Below are positions 7,904 through 16,366 of a stretch of 64,000 nucleotides of DNA, one piece after another (within the stretch, counting starts at the first letter, position 1; each line of letters opens with the position of its first letter). The stretch lies in NCBI RefSeq assembly GCF_001643305.1, contig NZ_LSGW01000071.1, positions 96,110 to 160,109 on the forward strand, written 5' to 3'. The translations under genes were made by a program, and so were the position numbers. The notes under the pieces were generated by a model, which saw only the letters and a list, made by a program, of their open reading frames with translations, did no database searches and was not told where the DNA came from. Source of the DNA: Aeromonas salmonicida subsp. salmonicida (GTDB lineage Bacteria > Pseudomonadota > Gammaproteobacteria > Enterobacterales > Aeromonadaceae).

Positions 7904-10435
7904 TTACTTACAAGTGAGCGTCTTCATCGACAGATCGGTTACTTCGTGCGGTGCCGCTATCTTGCACTGACGGGCACCACCCCAGGAAAGTTCAAACGAT
8001 TCATCCGGTTTTACTCCCGCCAGATAGACTAGGCCATCCTCATCCACGACGGAGAGTACCCGTCCGGCGTCATTGACGACGGTCGCACCGAAGGGCGGAT
8101 AGGAACCATTGGGCAGCCTGACGCTGGCCAGCAACTTGAAGCCCTGGGCAATTTCAAAGGCATTATACCCAATCGCACCTTCCGTCAGGGTTCCCTGCTT
8201 GATGGCATTCATGGCATCTATGTCATCGCTCAGCTGGTCCACGTCGATACGGGTATCGCTCTTGCGATAATCGGTCATGTCGCTGATCACGGCCACGCCA
8301 AACCGGTTCGTCACCGCACGCCCATTATTGAAAGAGACATCGGCGACCTTGCCGGTATCGACCATCATGCGGGTTCCTCCACGTCGGGTCGCCTGATGCA
8401 AGGCGGCGCCATGTTCGGTCGCCGTCAAACCGCCCCGCATGCTGGCACCGACCGAGGTGTATTCGCTCTGTACGCTGTAGGCATTGAGGCTGACGGCGCC
8501 GATGTCACTGTTGTGGTTGTAATAACCTCGCGCGACCGCATGACCATTGCTCTGCACCCCGGCCCCCAGCTGATAGGTATCATCCGGCCGGCTGTAATCT
8601 TGATAGGTTGCCAGGTGGGTGACCTTGCCGTTGGAAGACTGCACGCTGTATCCCGCACTCTTCCGGTCCCCGATCGGCATGCTGACCGTCAGCATGACAC
8701 TCTTGTCATCCTCATAATTCTCTGTCTTGGTCTTGTAAGCAGACAAATAGAGAGAGACATCCTTGAAACTGCCAATATTCACATTCTTGTTGATGGACAG
8801 GCCGTAACGATCTTCCGCATCGTGATTCCAATAGGTTCTATGGGTGTAATCCATATACATGGTCAATGCCTTGGCGGCATCATCAGCCCAGAATGTCTTG
8901 TTGGCAGTAATGGTATATAGCTCTTTATCACCCCAGGTATTGTAATCATCACTCGATGCAACGTTATTATTTTCCAGTCGATCCTTGTTACTCAGGAACT
9001 GCGACATTGTCATGAAGTTATGTTGCGAGAAACGATAACCCGCAAAGGTGATGGCGCTGTTGTATTCATCGAACTGCTTGGCATAGTTCAACCGAAATGA
9101 CTGGCCAATCTTGGTAGATAAACCTGGTAATTTCGCAATGGATTGGGTCAAGTCAGCAGAAATAGCACCGAATGCATACAGGTCGCGACCAATCCCCAGG
9201 CCCATGGAGTTATATTCGCCAGCAACCAGACTACCACCATAAAGAGACCAGGAGTTCGCCACCCCCCATGAAAAGTCCCCCGTCACAAAACCAGGACCAT
9301 GGATATCGTGAGCAGAGTCACCCAGTTCTGATGGGGCGCCGACCGAGATGTTGTAGCGAACATACCCTGGCCGGGTCAGATAAGGCACGGTTGCCGTATC
9401 CACCTGAAAAGAGCTGACGCTACCATCCTGCTCTTCCACCCGCACATCGAGGCGACCACGCACAGAACTGTCCAATCCCTGAATACGAAATGGGCCGGCA
9501 GGCACGTTGGTCTCATAAATGATGCGGCCAGACTGGGAGATGGTGACTTTGGCGTTGGTCTTGGCGATGCCGCTCACCTCGGGGGCATAGCCTTGCAAGC
9601 TGGGCGGCAACATGCGCTCATCATTGGCCAGATTGACACCTGTATAACGAAAACCATCGATCAATTGGGAGTTGAGCTGTTGTTCGCCCACGGTCAGCTT
9701 GGCGGCCATGGTCGACAGAGGCCGGTATGCGTAGAGACGGTTAAGCTCGGCTGACGACCGCTCGTCATCCCCCCAATAAGCGCTGGCCTGGTAATCGCCA
9801 CGCAGGCGCCAGGGACCGTAGTTCGCCCCCAGGGTACCGTAACTGCTGAGGTTGCTGTTGGAGTAGTCGCGCCCTTCATTGACCTGGGCATTGAGGTTGT
9901 AATCCAGCATCAGACCAGTGACGCCGACGTCCCACTGCTCGGGCGGAATCCAGTTGGGGTCACTGTATTTCAGCCAGGCCTGGGGGACGGCAATCCTCAG
10001 CAAGCCGTTACCAATATCATTGGAGATGATGACCCCATCCAGCGCCAGGAGGTTGGCACACTGACCCTGATGCCAGCTGTCAATCTTGGCGATGGCTTCA
10101 TCCGTCAGCGCCATCCTGGGGACAAGATCCTGAGGCAAGCAGGCAACGCCGCCCTTTCCCTTGCCGTCTTCCACTTCATAAAAAGGGATTTTCTGGAGTG
10201 GCAGCTTGTTCTTGTTGACCTCAATCTCAAGATAGTAATCACCCGGCAGGATATAACCTTCATCTGCAAACTGGGAAAGGTCTATCTTGGTTCGCTCGTC
10301 CAGATCAAGCGCATCAATATTAAACTCCGTTTCTGCCAACGCGTTATCTGCCACAGCCAATAGGCAAGGCACGCATAGCATAAAAGCCATTTTTAGATAA
10401 TGTGTTCTAACAGAGTTTGATGTTGAAACGCTCAT
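7904..10435 (-). CDS. Outer-membrane fimbrial usher (FimD/PapC family)
   Basis: The protein has 843 residues: N-terminal signal (MLCVPCLLAVADNALA), N-domain segment EFNIDALDLDERTKIDLSQF, a long beta-barrel with the plug region, and C-terminal domains ending with a Cys pair (RQCKIAAP ... LTCK). Length is standard for ushers. It forms the secretion pore and assembly platform for the pilins encoded on both sides. No internal frameshift is visible across the 2.5 kb. Confidence 0.95.
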   Translation of the reverse strand: MSVSTSNSVRTHYLKMAFMLCVPCLLAVADNALAETEFNIDALDLDERTKIDLSQFADEGYILPGDYYLEIEVNKNKLPLQKIPFYEVEDGKGKGGVACLPQDLVPRMALTDEAIAKIDSWHQGQCANLLALDGVIISNDIGNGLLRIAVPQAWLKYSDPNWIPPEQWDVGVTGLMLDYNLNAQVNEGRDYSNSNLSSYGTLGANYGPWRLRGDYQASAYWGDDERSSAELNRLYAYRPLSTMAAKLTVGEQQLNSQLIDGFRYTGVNLANDERMLPPSLQGYAPEVSGIAKTNAKVTISQSGRIIYETNVPAGPFRIQGLDSSVRGRLDVRVEEQDGSVSSFQVDTATVPYLTRPGYVRYNISVGAPSELGDSAHDIHGPGFVTGDFSWGVANSWSLYGGSLVAGEYNSMGLGIGRDLYAFGAISADLTQSIAKLPGLSTKIGQSFRLNYAKQFDEYNSAITFAGYRFSQHNFMTMSQFLSNKDRLENNNVASSDDYNTWGDKELYTITANKTFWADDAAKALTMYMDYTHRTYWNHDAEDRYGLSINKNVNIGSFKDVSLYLSAYKTKTENYEDDKSVMLTVSMPIGDRKSAGYSVQSSNGKVTHLATYQDYSRPDDTYQLGAGVQSNGHAVARGYYNHNSDIGAVSLNAYSVQSEYTSVGASMRGGLTATEHGAALHQATRRGGTRMMVDTGKVADVSFNNGRAVTNRFGVAVISDMTDYRKSDTRIDVDQLSDDIDAMNAIKQGTLTEGAIGYNAFEIAQGFKLLASVRLPNGSYPPFGATVVNDAGRVLSVVDEDGLVYLAGVKPDESFELSWGGARQCKIAAPHEVTDLSMKTLTCK

Positions 10436-10487
10436 ATATTCACTCTAGGGGTAACATAACGGTCTCACATAATGAGGTATCTACACT

Positions 10488-10506
10488 AAGCAATCGGGTT
10501 GCTTAC
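10488..10506 (-). other. Small inverted repeat at the end of the 133-residue gene
   Basis: TAAGCAA and TTGCTTA form a 7-bp stem around five bases, overlapping the stop codon of the gene ending at 10503. It lacks a long U-tract, so it is more likely an mRNA stem within the operon than a strong terminator. Confidence 0.4.
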
Positions 10507-10904
10507 ATATAATTGAGTTCAAATAGGGCTGTATTGCTCGGATAGAACAACACTCCATTATTCACCCTCAAATCAAGTTCCATATCACGATTGACAATAT
10601 CGGAGACAATAAAATATTCCCCAGATACCTTGTGATATTTTCCATCACTGACAATACCCAGTTCATCATTCACAACACCATGAACAGACATGGATATAAA
10701 AGGCAGTGAGGTATCCACTCGCCCTTCTATCTGACAACCACTGACTTTCAGTACTCTGTGGTTGGCTTGTTGCTGGGGAGTTTTTCTTTGTTCATCCAAA
10801 GTGCAGCCTGACTCGGCCAACCCATCCGTTACTTCATTTGCATACGCAGGCATTGCCATCATCACAACCTGCAATACGACTGGCACAATCATTGGAGTTT
10901 TCAT
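10503..10904 (-). CDS. Small exported protein of the fimbrial operon, unknown function
   Basis: The ATG at 10904 gives 133 residues with a clear signal peptide (MIVPVVLQVVMMAMPAYA). The mature part has two Cys in similar settings (ESGCTLDE and VSGCQIEG) and ends FELNYM, which has a pilin-like penultimate Tyr, so it could be a divergent pilin or a periplasmic accessory protein. I do not recognise a family. It sits between the major pilin and the usher, where some systems carry a minor subunit. The longer frame from 10964 would start inside the strong hairpin and is unlikely. Confidence 0.7.
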   Translation of the reverse strand: MKTPMIVPVVLQVVMMAMPAYANEVTDGLAESGCTLDEQRKTPQQQANHRVLKVSGCQIEGRVDTSLPFISMSVHGVVNDELGIVSDGKYHKVSGEYFIVSDIVNRDMELDLRVNNGVLFYPSNTALFELNYM

Positions 10905-10940
10905 GGTCAAGGCACGATGTGGGGGAAACCATGTGTGAAG

Positions 10941-10964
10941 TTGTGGTGGTTTGCACCACCACAA
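10941..10964 (-). promoter_or_regulatory. Strong hairpin after the major pilin gene (processing/attenuation stem)
   Basis: TTGTGGTGGT and ACCACCACAA form a perfect 10-bp stem with a four-base loop, located between the major pilin stop (10991) and the next start (10904). No U-tract follows on the minus strand, so it probably protects pilin mRNA or only partly terminates, which would raise major pilin over usher and chaperone. This role is inferred from other pilin operons. Confidence 0.7.
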
Positions 10965-10990
10965 CCCGTATCACACGTTAAGGCAGACTA

Positions 10991-11536
10991 TTACTCGTAG
11001 GAGAGAGTAAAGTTGGTCACTGCAGTGAAGGCACCGGCAGTCAGCGGGTTGGCAGTCTGGTCGGCATAGCCTTTCAGCACGGCGCTGAAGGGCAGCTCGT
11101 TATCACCATTCACCAAACCGAAAGCGGCGGTAGGTTCACCCAGAACGATAGCCGCGCCAGTACCCGGTGCAGTCATCTTGATACCAGCACCAGCTGCCTG
11201 GCCGCCACCGATCACCAGCAGGCTGGAATCGACAGGATCTTTGGCGCCGCTGAAGGTCACTTTAACAGCATCTTCATCAGGGGTGATTTCACAGTTCAGC
11301 AGCTTGATGCTGAACGGACGTGAGTTGGACTCGCCACCTTTGACCAGCTCTTTGGTGCTGATCTGGCCCATTTCAACAACCTGGTCAACAGACTCAGGAG
11401 CAACGGAGCAAGGGGCATTGATAATTTCACCGTTAAAGGTGACTTTACCTGAACCAGCACCGCCGGCAGCAACAGCAGAGCCGCACAGCAGCATGGAACC
11501 AACACCCATAGCAACCAAAATTTTATTAGCGTTCAT
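10991..11536 (-). CDS. Major fimbrial subunit (type 1 pilin family)
   Basis: Exported pilin of 181 residues (signal ILVAMGVGSMLLCGSAVA). It has the family pattern GKVTFNGEIINAPCSVAPES, the second Cys in IKLLNCEIT, a Gly/Ala-rich middle and the terminal NFTLSYE. As first gene of the operon, followed by a stabilising hairpin, it is the likely major shaft subunit. It has cleaner codon use than the AT-rich downstream genes. Its promoter must lie in the 0.8-kb AT-rich region between it and the divergent riboswitch. Confidence 0.92.
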   Translation of the reverse strand: MNANKILVAMGVGSMLLCGSAVAAGGAGSGKVTFNGEIINAPCSVAPESVDQVVEMGQISTKELVKGGESNSRPFSIKLLNCEITPDEDAVKVTFSGAKDPVDSSLLVIGGGQAAGAGIKMTAPGTGAAIVLGEPTAAFGLVNGDNELPFSAVLKGYADQTANPLTAGAFTAVTNFTLSYE

Positions 11537-12350
11537 TCTTTATACCTACATTAACGTGTGTTTTATCTCATCACCTAAACCATGCTGGAGTCACAGTGTT
11601 AAATAATGAGGCGATATGCCACACAGCTACTCTTGCATGACTTTTACTTCATTAAGCCGATGAAGATATGAGCCAGACAATCAGTTGCTCTGTGTATGTC
11701 CAATTTTATCAAGCCAAGGTAGAAGACCGTATCAAAGGCAGTTCCCGCTACCTTTTATATCTGCACGAATACATATCCATGTAAGCCGTGTAGAAATACT
11801 GCTTTCAACCTTTGCTTGGGAAACAAATTAACGACGTATTTGATGCACATCAAATACATTTTGATTTTTATAAATATTTTTTAAACACTTTAAAATCATG
11901 CACTTACAACCATTCTGGAACAAATTAAAATAACAAAAGACCATTATCATCACTGTATTGAACATTGGCGATATTAAATTAACCAATAACCTAATCACAC
12001 CACAAACCAAATTAACAAAAAACCAACATTGAGCACGGTAAATATACTCTTCTGGCCATGTTTCTGATCACGTTCAGGCAATCAGGCAATCAGGATTATC
12101 TGAAGCTGCCTGTGATGCACAAGAGCTCACACCTTGCTCTCACGGCAGGGGTAACATTCAACGTTTCCATGTCAAATAACATTGGCTTTAAAACATCCGC
12201 AGTTGTTGGCTCACTCTTTACAGGTATTCATAACAATTAATTTAATTGGAAGAAAATAAAATGTCATCAATATGGGACCGGCATATTTTCCCACCAATAC
12301 TAATTGGCACTTGTGAGGTGTGACTTATATCCCATCTTTTTTTATAGCGA
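11537..12350. other. AT-rich divergent intergenic region of the fimbrial island
   Basis: About 0.8 kb with no supportable gene; the short frames here lack ribosome binding sites and family resemblance. It contains long A/T runs around 11860-12030, likely bound by H-NS-like proteins and by the membrane regulator at 4331. I searched by eye for a recombinase gene or flanking inverted repeats of the fimS type and saw none. Confidence 0.5.
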
Positions 12351-12378
12351 TTGATTTCTCAAAGTGGGGTGTTATCAT
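12351..12378 (+). promoter_or_regulatory. Candidate sigma70 promoter for the riboswitch transcript
   Basis: TTGATT (12351-12356) and TATCAT (12373-12378) are 16 bases apart. A start 6-8 bases downstream would begin the RNA right at the 5' edge of the GEMM aptamer, which supports the assignment. Confidence 0.5.
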
Positions 12379-12384
12379 CCGGAC

Positions 12385-12472
12385 ATAGAGTAAAGGGCAA
12401 ACCGATCGAAAGGTCGGGACGCAAAGCCACCGGTCTAAGGGTGTAGATACCTAAGACAGCGGAGCTGCCAAC
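12385..12472 (+). ncRNA. Cyclic di-GMP-I (GEMM-I) riboswitch
   Basis: The sequence carries the hallmark GEMM-I core in order: GGGCAAACC (12395-12403), a GAAA tetraloop closing a GATC/GGTC stem, GGGACGCAAAGCC, then the P3 arm with GGTCTAAGG, CCTAAGAC and AGCGGAGCTGCC. These are the residues that bind c-di-GMP in the Vibrio Vc2 aptamer. It reads toward the gene at 12561. A separate hairpin over the ribosome binding site (12523-12553) is the likely expression platform. Confidence 0.93.
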
Positions 12473-12522
12473 TGAGAAGAGTGATGTCATGATCTGAATG
12501 CCATTCTCTTTGATTGCGTTGC

Positions 12523-12553
12523 CCTTTTCGTACAACGACATGTGACGAAAAGG
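12523..12553 (+). promoter_or_regulatory. RBS-sequestering hairpin, probable riboswitch expression platform
   Basis: CCTTTTCGT (12523-12531) pairs perfectly with ACGAAAAGG (12545-12553) around a 13-base loop. The 3' arm contains the AAAAGGA ribosome binding site of the ATG at 12561. Folding would hide the site, so c-di-GMP probably controls translation rather than termination. There is no U-tract after the stem. Whether ligand switches the gene on or off cannot be read from this alone. Confidence 0.7.
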
Positions 12554-12560
12554 ACATAAA

Positions 12561-12893
12561 ATGAACACTTGCATCCCCTCCACCGGTTCTGTCCGCAAAA
12601 GCATTATCCGTTGCGCCTCCTCAGCCGCCACCGCCTTGCTGCTTGGTGCTGCACTGTTGCCCGCTACCGCGTCGGCTTACGATGGCACTGTGACCCTGAC
12701 TGGCACCATTTATGAATCACCCTGTGACTTTTCTGACAACAGCGTGACCTGCTATTCCGGCGCACAGCGCCAAACCCTGGATTTGGCCAGCCTGCGACAA
12801 ACTGGCAGCCTCAACGCCATCAATGGCACCCTGAATTACAAGCTGTCAGAAGGCAGCAATAGCATGGCCATAGTGACCGTCAGTTACCTCTAG
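12561..12893 (+). CDS. Mini-pilin-like exported protein under c-di-GMP riboswitch control
   Basis: The protein has 110 residues, with a signal peptide of about 39 (ending LLPATASA) and a mature part of only about 71. The mature start YDGTVTLTGTIYESPCDF matches the first strand and first Cys of type 1 pilins, a second Cys follows (VTCYSG), and the end MAIVTVSYL matches the pilin C-terminal strand with its penultimate aromatic. The middle half of a normal pilin is absent. It might be polymerised by the divergent chaperone-usher system, block it, or act alone. It is followed by the palindrome CTGAGCctgGCTCAG. Confidence 0.8.
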   Translation: MNTCIPSTGSVRKSIIRCASSAATALLLGAALLPATASAYDGTVTLTGTIYESPCDFSDNSVTCYSGAQRQTLDLASLRQTGSLNAINGTLNYKLSEGSNSMAIVTVSYL

Positions 12894-13402
12894 TTTCCTC
12901 CTGAGCCTGGCTCAGGATTGCTTGAGGATCAGGGCCGGCATACCGATTGGTTTGTCGGCCGCCTGCCTTGGCCACTGGCAAAGCAACCTCTGTTGTCTTT
13001 GTGTCGCGTCTCTCTTGTCAGTCTCGGTTGCCCCTCTGCTCCGCGTCCTCTCGATCTGTTCCCCTTCCCTATTCACCCTTTCCTGGGTCACAGCATCATG
13101 ACCACATAAACGCCTAGCGATCGCCAGTACAGAGCCTCCATACCATTCGGACATGAGGCACACCTGCCCACGGCACAGCAAACCTCAAACGAGAGCTGGA
13201 TCACATTCACAGCGTGGAGGCTTAGATCCCCCCCAGATGGCAGATGAGTCCTTGCTATCACTGCAGCCCCCAATGAGACTCAATTTATTTTGATAGATGC
13301 TAAATAAATGATTTATATGGCCTGATTGGTGAGTTGATACCCTTTTGGAACTTAGTACATTGCCCGCGATAACCACGCAGACTCTCATCCAAAGGGATAA
13401 AA
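12894..13402. other. Intergenic region before the collagenase gene, with pyrimidine-rich tract
   Basis: About 510 bases without a supportable gene. Position 12901-12915 is a palindrome (CTGAGCctgGCTCAG) that may end the mini-pilin transcript. Bases from about 12980 to 13085 are strikingly rich in C and T on this strand. The last part, around 13270-13380, is AT-richer and should contain the collagenase promoter. Short frames here lack plausible starts. Confidence 0.5.
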
Positions 13403-16150
13403 ATGAACAATCTGGGTACAAGGTTGCTGCTTCTGGTAGCACCGGGCCTGCTCGCCACCTCGGCGCTGGCCAATTACTCCCCCACCGACTGGCAAGCATA
13501 CCGGCTGAACGGTGAATCGAGCCGCCAGCTGAGCGATCGCGTCACCGAAGTCACCTACGAGCTCAGCGCCCGCAATGACGATGCCCCCTATCAGCAACTG
13601 CGCGTCTATCGCCGCTTCGACTGGAACGATAGCGACCTCAGTGCTCTGGCAGAGCAAGCCTGCGGCGAGCCGCAGCTCAGGATTGAGCAGGGCTGGCAGA
13701 TCCGTTACCTCAGCTGCGAGCAGGTGGTGCCGGCAGGCAAGGCCATCCCGGCCAGCAGCTATGACTATGGTTACGGCCTGGAGCAGGGCCGCTGGGAGCC
13801 ATTGACCGGCACCCCGACCGCACCGCGCCAGGATCGTATGCCGCTGGCCGAGCGCATCATACTGGGTCACAGCGAGCAGGAGCTGGATCGCTGCGAACTC
13901 AACGCCCAGGGCCGCTGCGCCGAGCAGGTTTGGCAATATCAGCCGCAAAACTGGCAGCAACTCAGCGTGCTGGAAGAGACCTCCAACGAGCGGGATGGCC
14001 GCCTCGAGCAGATCTTCTTCCGCCTGCAACCCGTGCCAGGCAGTCAGGCCGCCAGCCAGGTGAGCGAGATCCACGTATGGCGCAAGTACAGCTGGCAGCT
14101 GGATGAAACCAAAACCCAGCAGGAGTGCGATGAACCCCAGACCCGCCAGGAAGGGGACAAGACCATCAGCTATCGGGTTTGCCGCCAGACCCTGCCCGCC
14201 GGCAGCGAGGTGCAGGTAGTACTGAAAGACACCGGCTATCAATACCCGGTCGGTGGCAGCGAATGGCAGACACTGCCGGAAACCGACGAGTGGCAAGAGA
14301 GCCGGGTGCTCAATCGCCCCATAGTGCTGGCCAGCAAGGAGGAGCAGCTCGACTGCCGTCGCGCCGATGGCCGCGCCTGCTCCGAGCCGGAGCAACCGGG
14401 CACGGATCTGCTGGATGCTGACGCCGCCAGGATAGTGCAGGACGCCAGCGGTCAGCCCGCTCTCGTCTGGCAGGAAAACTATGGCCACGATGACACCAAG
14501 CTGCTGGCCGTGTCACGGGGCATGCAGAGTCTGCTGGCGGCCAATCAGCCCGCCCATCCGGCCATGAAGCTGCTGCTCGAATATGTGCGCGCCCACAACT
14601 ATCACAACTACGGCAAGCACAAGGAAGATGGCCCGGCCGCCGCCGAGGCGCTGGCTGAAGCCCTGACTGCGCTCGGTGCCCATCCGCTGCTCTATCCGGA
14701 GCAGGCCAGCGATGAGGTGGGAGCCGTCATGGGTGCCTGGAGTATCGCCCTGCATGGCCAGTTCAAGAGCCCGGCGGTGCAGAGCCGGTTCGGTACCCTG
14801 CTCGGCCAGTTCAACCAGATGCTGGCTTACAGCACCCGCCACGCCAGCGAGCTCAATGGTCAGCATGCCTGGGCAACGGGTCTGTTCGATCTGCTCAACT
14901 TCCTCGACTTCGCCAGTGACTACAGCGATGCCTTCGCCGCCGATTTCCGCCAGCAGGATGGTGAGCTGCGCAAACAGCTGCACGCCCTCGGCATGAGCGA
15001 GCTATCGCTCTGGCAAGGACGGGATGGCAAGGATCTGTTCCTGCTCAATAATGTGCTGGATGCCTACACCCGCCTCTATCGGGTCACCCGTTATACCCGT
15101 CCCGACGAGAGCGAAAACTATCGCAAGCTGCTGGATGGTTCAGTCATCGATCTCATCCGTCATCACAGCCTGATCCCGGGTGGCCAGCAGAGCCAGGATC
15201 TGCTGGAAGACATGTCACTGACCCTCTCCACCTACTATCTGACCTACACGGATCGCACCAGCGAAGCCTGCATCAGCGGCGAGTTTGCCGGTCTCTGCAC
15301 CCCGATACGGCTGGAGGATGTGCTGCCGTTCGAGCACACCTGCTCGCCGACCCTGCGCCTGCGGGCCCAGGAGCTGAGCCAGGATCAGGCCGACGGCATC
15401 TGCCGCGAGCTGGGCGCCGAGGAGCAGCAGTTCCATCAGCAGATGGAAACAGGCTGGCAGCCGGTGGCGGATGACAACAACGAGGCACTGGAGCTGGTGA
15501 TCTTCAACTCCTCCGCCGACTGGAAACGCTACGGCGGCGCCCTGTTTGGTGGTGTCTCTACCGACAACGGCGGCATCTACATCGAAGGGGATCCGGCTCG
15601 CCCCGGCAATCAGGCCCGCTTCTTCGCCTATGAGGCTGAGTGGAAGCGCCCCGCCTTCCAGGTGTGGAACCTGCGCCACGAGTATGTGCACTATCTGGAT
15701 GGCCGCTTCAACCAGTACGGCAGCTTCGGTCACTACCCGCTCAATCGCACCACCTGGTGGTCGGAAGGGCTGGCGGAGTTCATCGCCCACGGTCAGTGCT
15801 TCGCCCGTGGCATGGACAATGTGGTGGGTCGCCCGGCGACCGAACGACCGAGCCTGGCCGACATACTGCACCTGGATTACGACAAGGGTGGCGAGATGGT
15901 CTACTCCTGGTCCTATACGGTGCATCGCTTCCTGAACGAGACCGGCCGCGGTGCCAGCTGGCTTGCCATGGCCCAGGCCCTGCGCAACCCGGATCAGCAG
16001 CAGGCGATGAGCGCCTTCGAAGCCGAGCTGGATCAGCTGATCGCGAGCGACAGCGAGGCCTACCAGAGCTGGCTGAGCCGCGATCTGCTGCCCTGGTGGG
16101 AGGCCAACAAGGAGTCCGACGAGTGCAGGGCCAACGACTCCTCCCACTGA
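13403..16150 (+). CDS. Secreted microbial collagenase (peptidase family M9)
   Basis: Extracellular zinc protease of 915 residues with signal peptide (LLLLVAPGLLATSALA). The catalytic gluzincin motif HEYVH is at about residues 759-763, with the third ligand Glu in the downstream TTWWSEGLAEF, both typical of Vibrio/Clostridium collagenases. The M9 N-terminal domain (LAANQPAHPAMKLLLEYVRAH) begins near residue 380. Residues about 30-145 and 175-300 are two diverged copies of an extra module containing a WRKYSW/YRRFDW core and two Cys. No PKD or PPC tail is present. It has AAAGGG before the ATG and a terminator after the stop. Confidence 0.94.
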   Translation: MNNLGTRLLLLVAPGLLATSALANYSPTDWQAYRLNGESSRQLSDRVTEVTYELSARNDDAPYQQLRVYRRFDWNDSDLSALAEQACGEPQLRIEQGWQIRYLSCEQVVPAGKAIPASSYDYGYGLEQGRWEPLTGTPTAPRQDRMPLAERIILGHSEQELDRCELNAQGRCAEQVWQYQPQNWQQLSVLEETSNERDGRLEQIFFRLQPVPGSQAASQVSEIHVWRKYSWQLDETKTQQECDEPQTRQEGDKTISYRVCRQTLPAGSEVQVVLKDTGYQYPVGGSEWQTLPETDEWQESRVLNRPIVLASKEEQLDCRRADGRACSEPEQPGTDLLDADAARIVQDASGQPALVWQENYGHDDTKLLAVSRGMQSLLAANQPAHPAMKLLLEYVRAHNYHNYGKHKEDGPAAAEALAEALTALGAHPLLYPEQASDEVGAVMGAWSIALHGQFKSPAVQSRFGTLLGQFNQMLAYSTRHASELNGQHAWATGLFDLLNFLDFASDYSDAFAADFRQQDGELRKQLHALGMSELSLWQGRDGKDLFLLNNVLDAYTRLYRVTRYTRPDESENYRKLLDGSVIDLIRHHSLIPGGQQSQDLLEDMSLTLSTYYLTYTDRTSEACISGEFAGLCTPIRLEDVLPFEHTCSPTLRLRAQELSQDQADGICRELGAEEQQFHQQMETGWQPVADDNNEALELVIFNSSADWKRYGGALFGGVSTDNGGIYIEGDPARPGNQARFFAYEAEWKRPAFQVWNLRHEYVHYLDGRFNQYGSFGHYPLNRTTWWSEGLAEFIAHGQCFARGMDNVVGRPATERPSLADILHLDYDKGGEMVYSWSYTVHRFLNETGRGASWLAMAQALRNPDQQQAMSAFEAELDQLIASDSEAYQSWLSRDLLPWWEANKESDECRANDSSH

Positions 16151-16167
16151 GGGTGAGACGTTAGCGA

Positions 16168-16199
16168 CAGAAGGCAGCCACGGCTGCCCTCTGTTTTTA
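16168..16199 (+). terminator. Terminator after the collagenase gene
   Basis: CAGA-a-GGCAGCC and GGCTGCC-c-TCTG form a stem around a tiny loop, followed by TTTTTA. Placement 18 bases after the stop codon fits an intrinsic terminator. Confidence 0.85.
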
Positions 16200-16366
16200 T
16201 ATGAGTACTTTATATAGGTGACGGATCAAGCGGTTAGAAGACAGCCAGATGCGACAGCCTCTGCCCGAGTGACGCCATAGGCAGTTATCAAGCCTGACGC
16301 GCAGCGGCAACTTGTAATAGAATGACCCTCTGTCACCTCCTACTTCAGACCCGAACTGCACCGCGC

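Noticed and set aside
12058..12240. 60-codon frame in the AT-rich fimbrial intergenic region
   Set aside because: No ribosome binding site, no signal sequence and no resemblance to a known family.
11537..12350. Invertible fimS-like promoter element
   Set aside because: No flanking inverted repeats and no recombinase in the island; xerC at 58.9 kb is the housekeeping enzyme.
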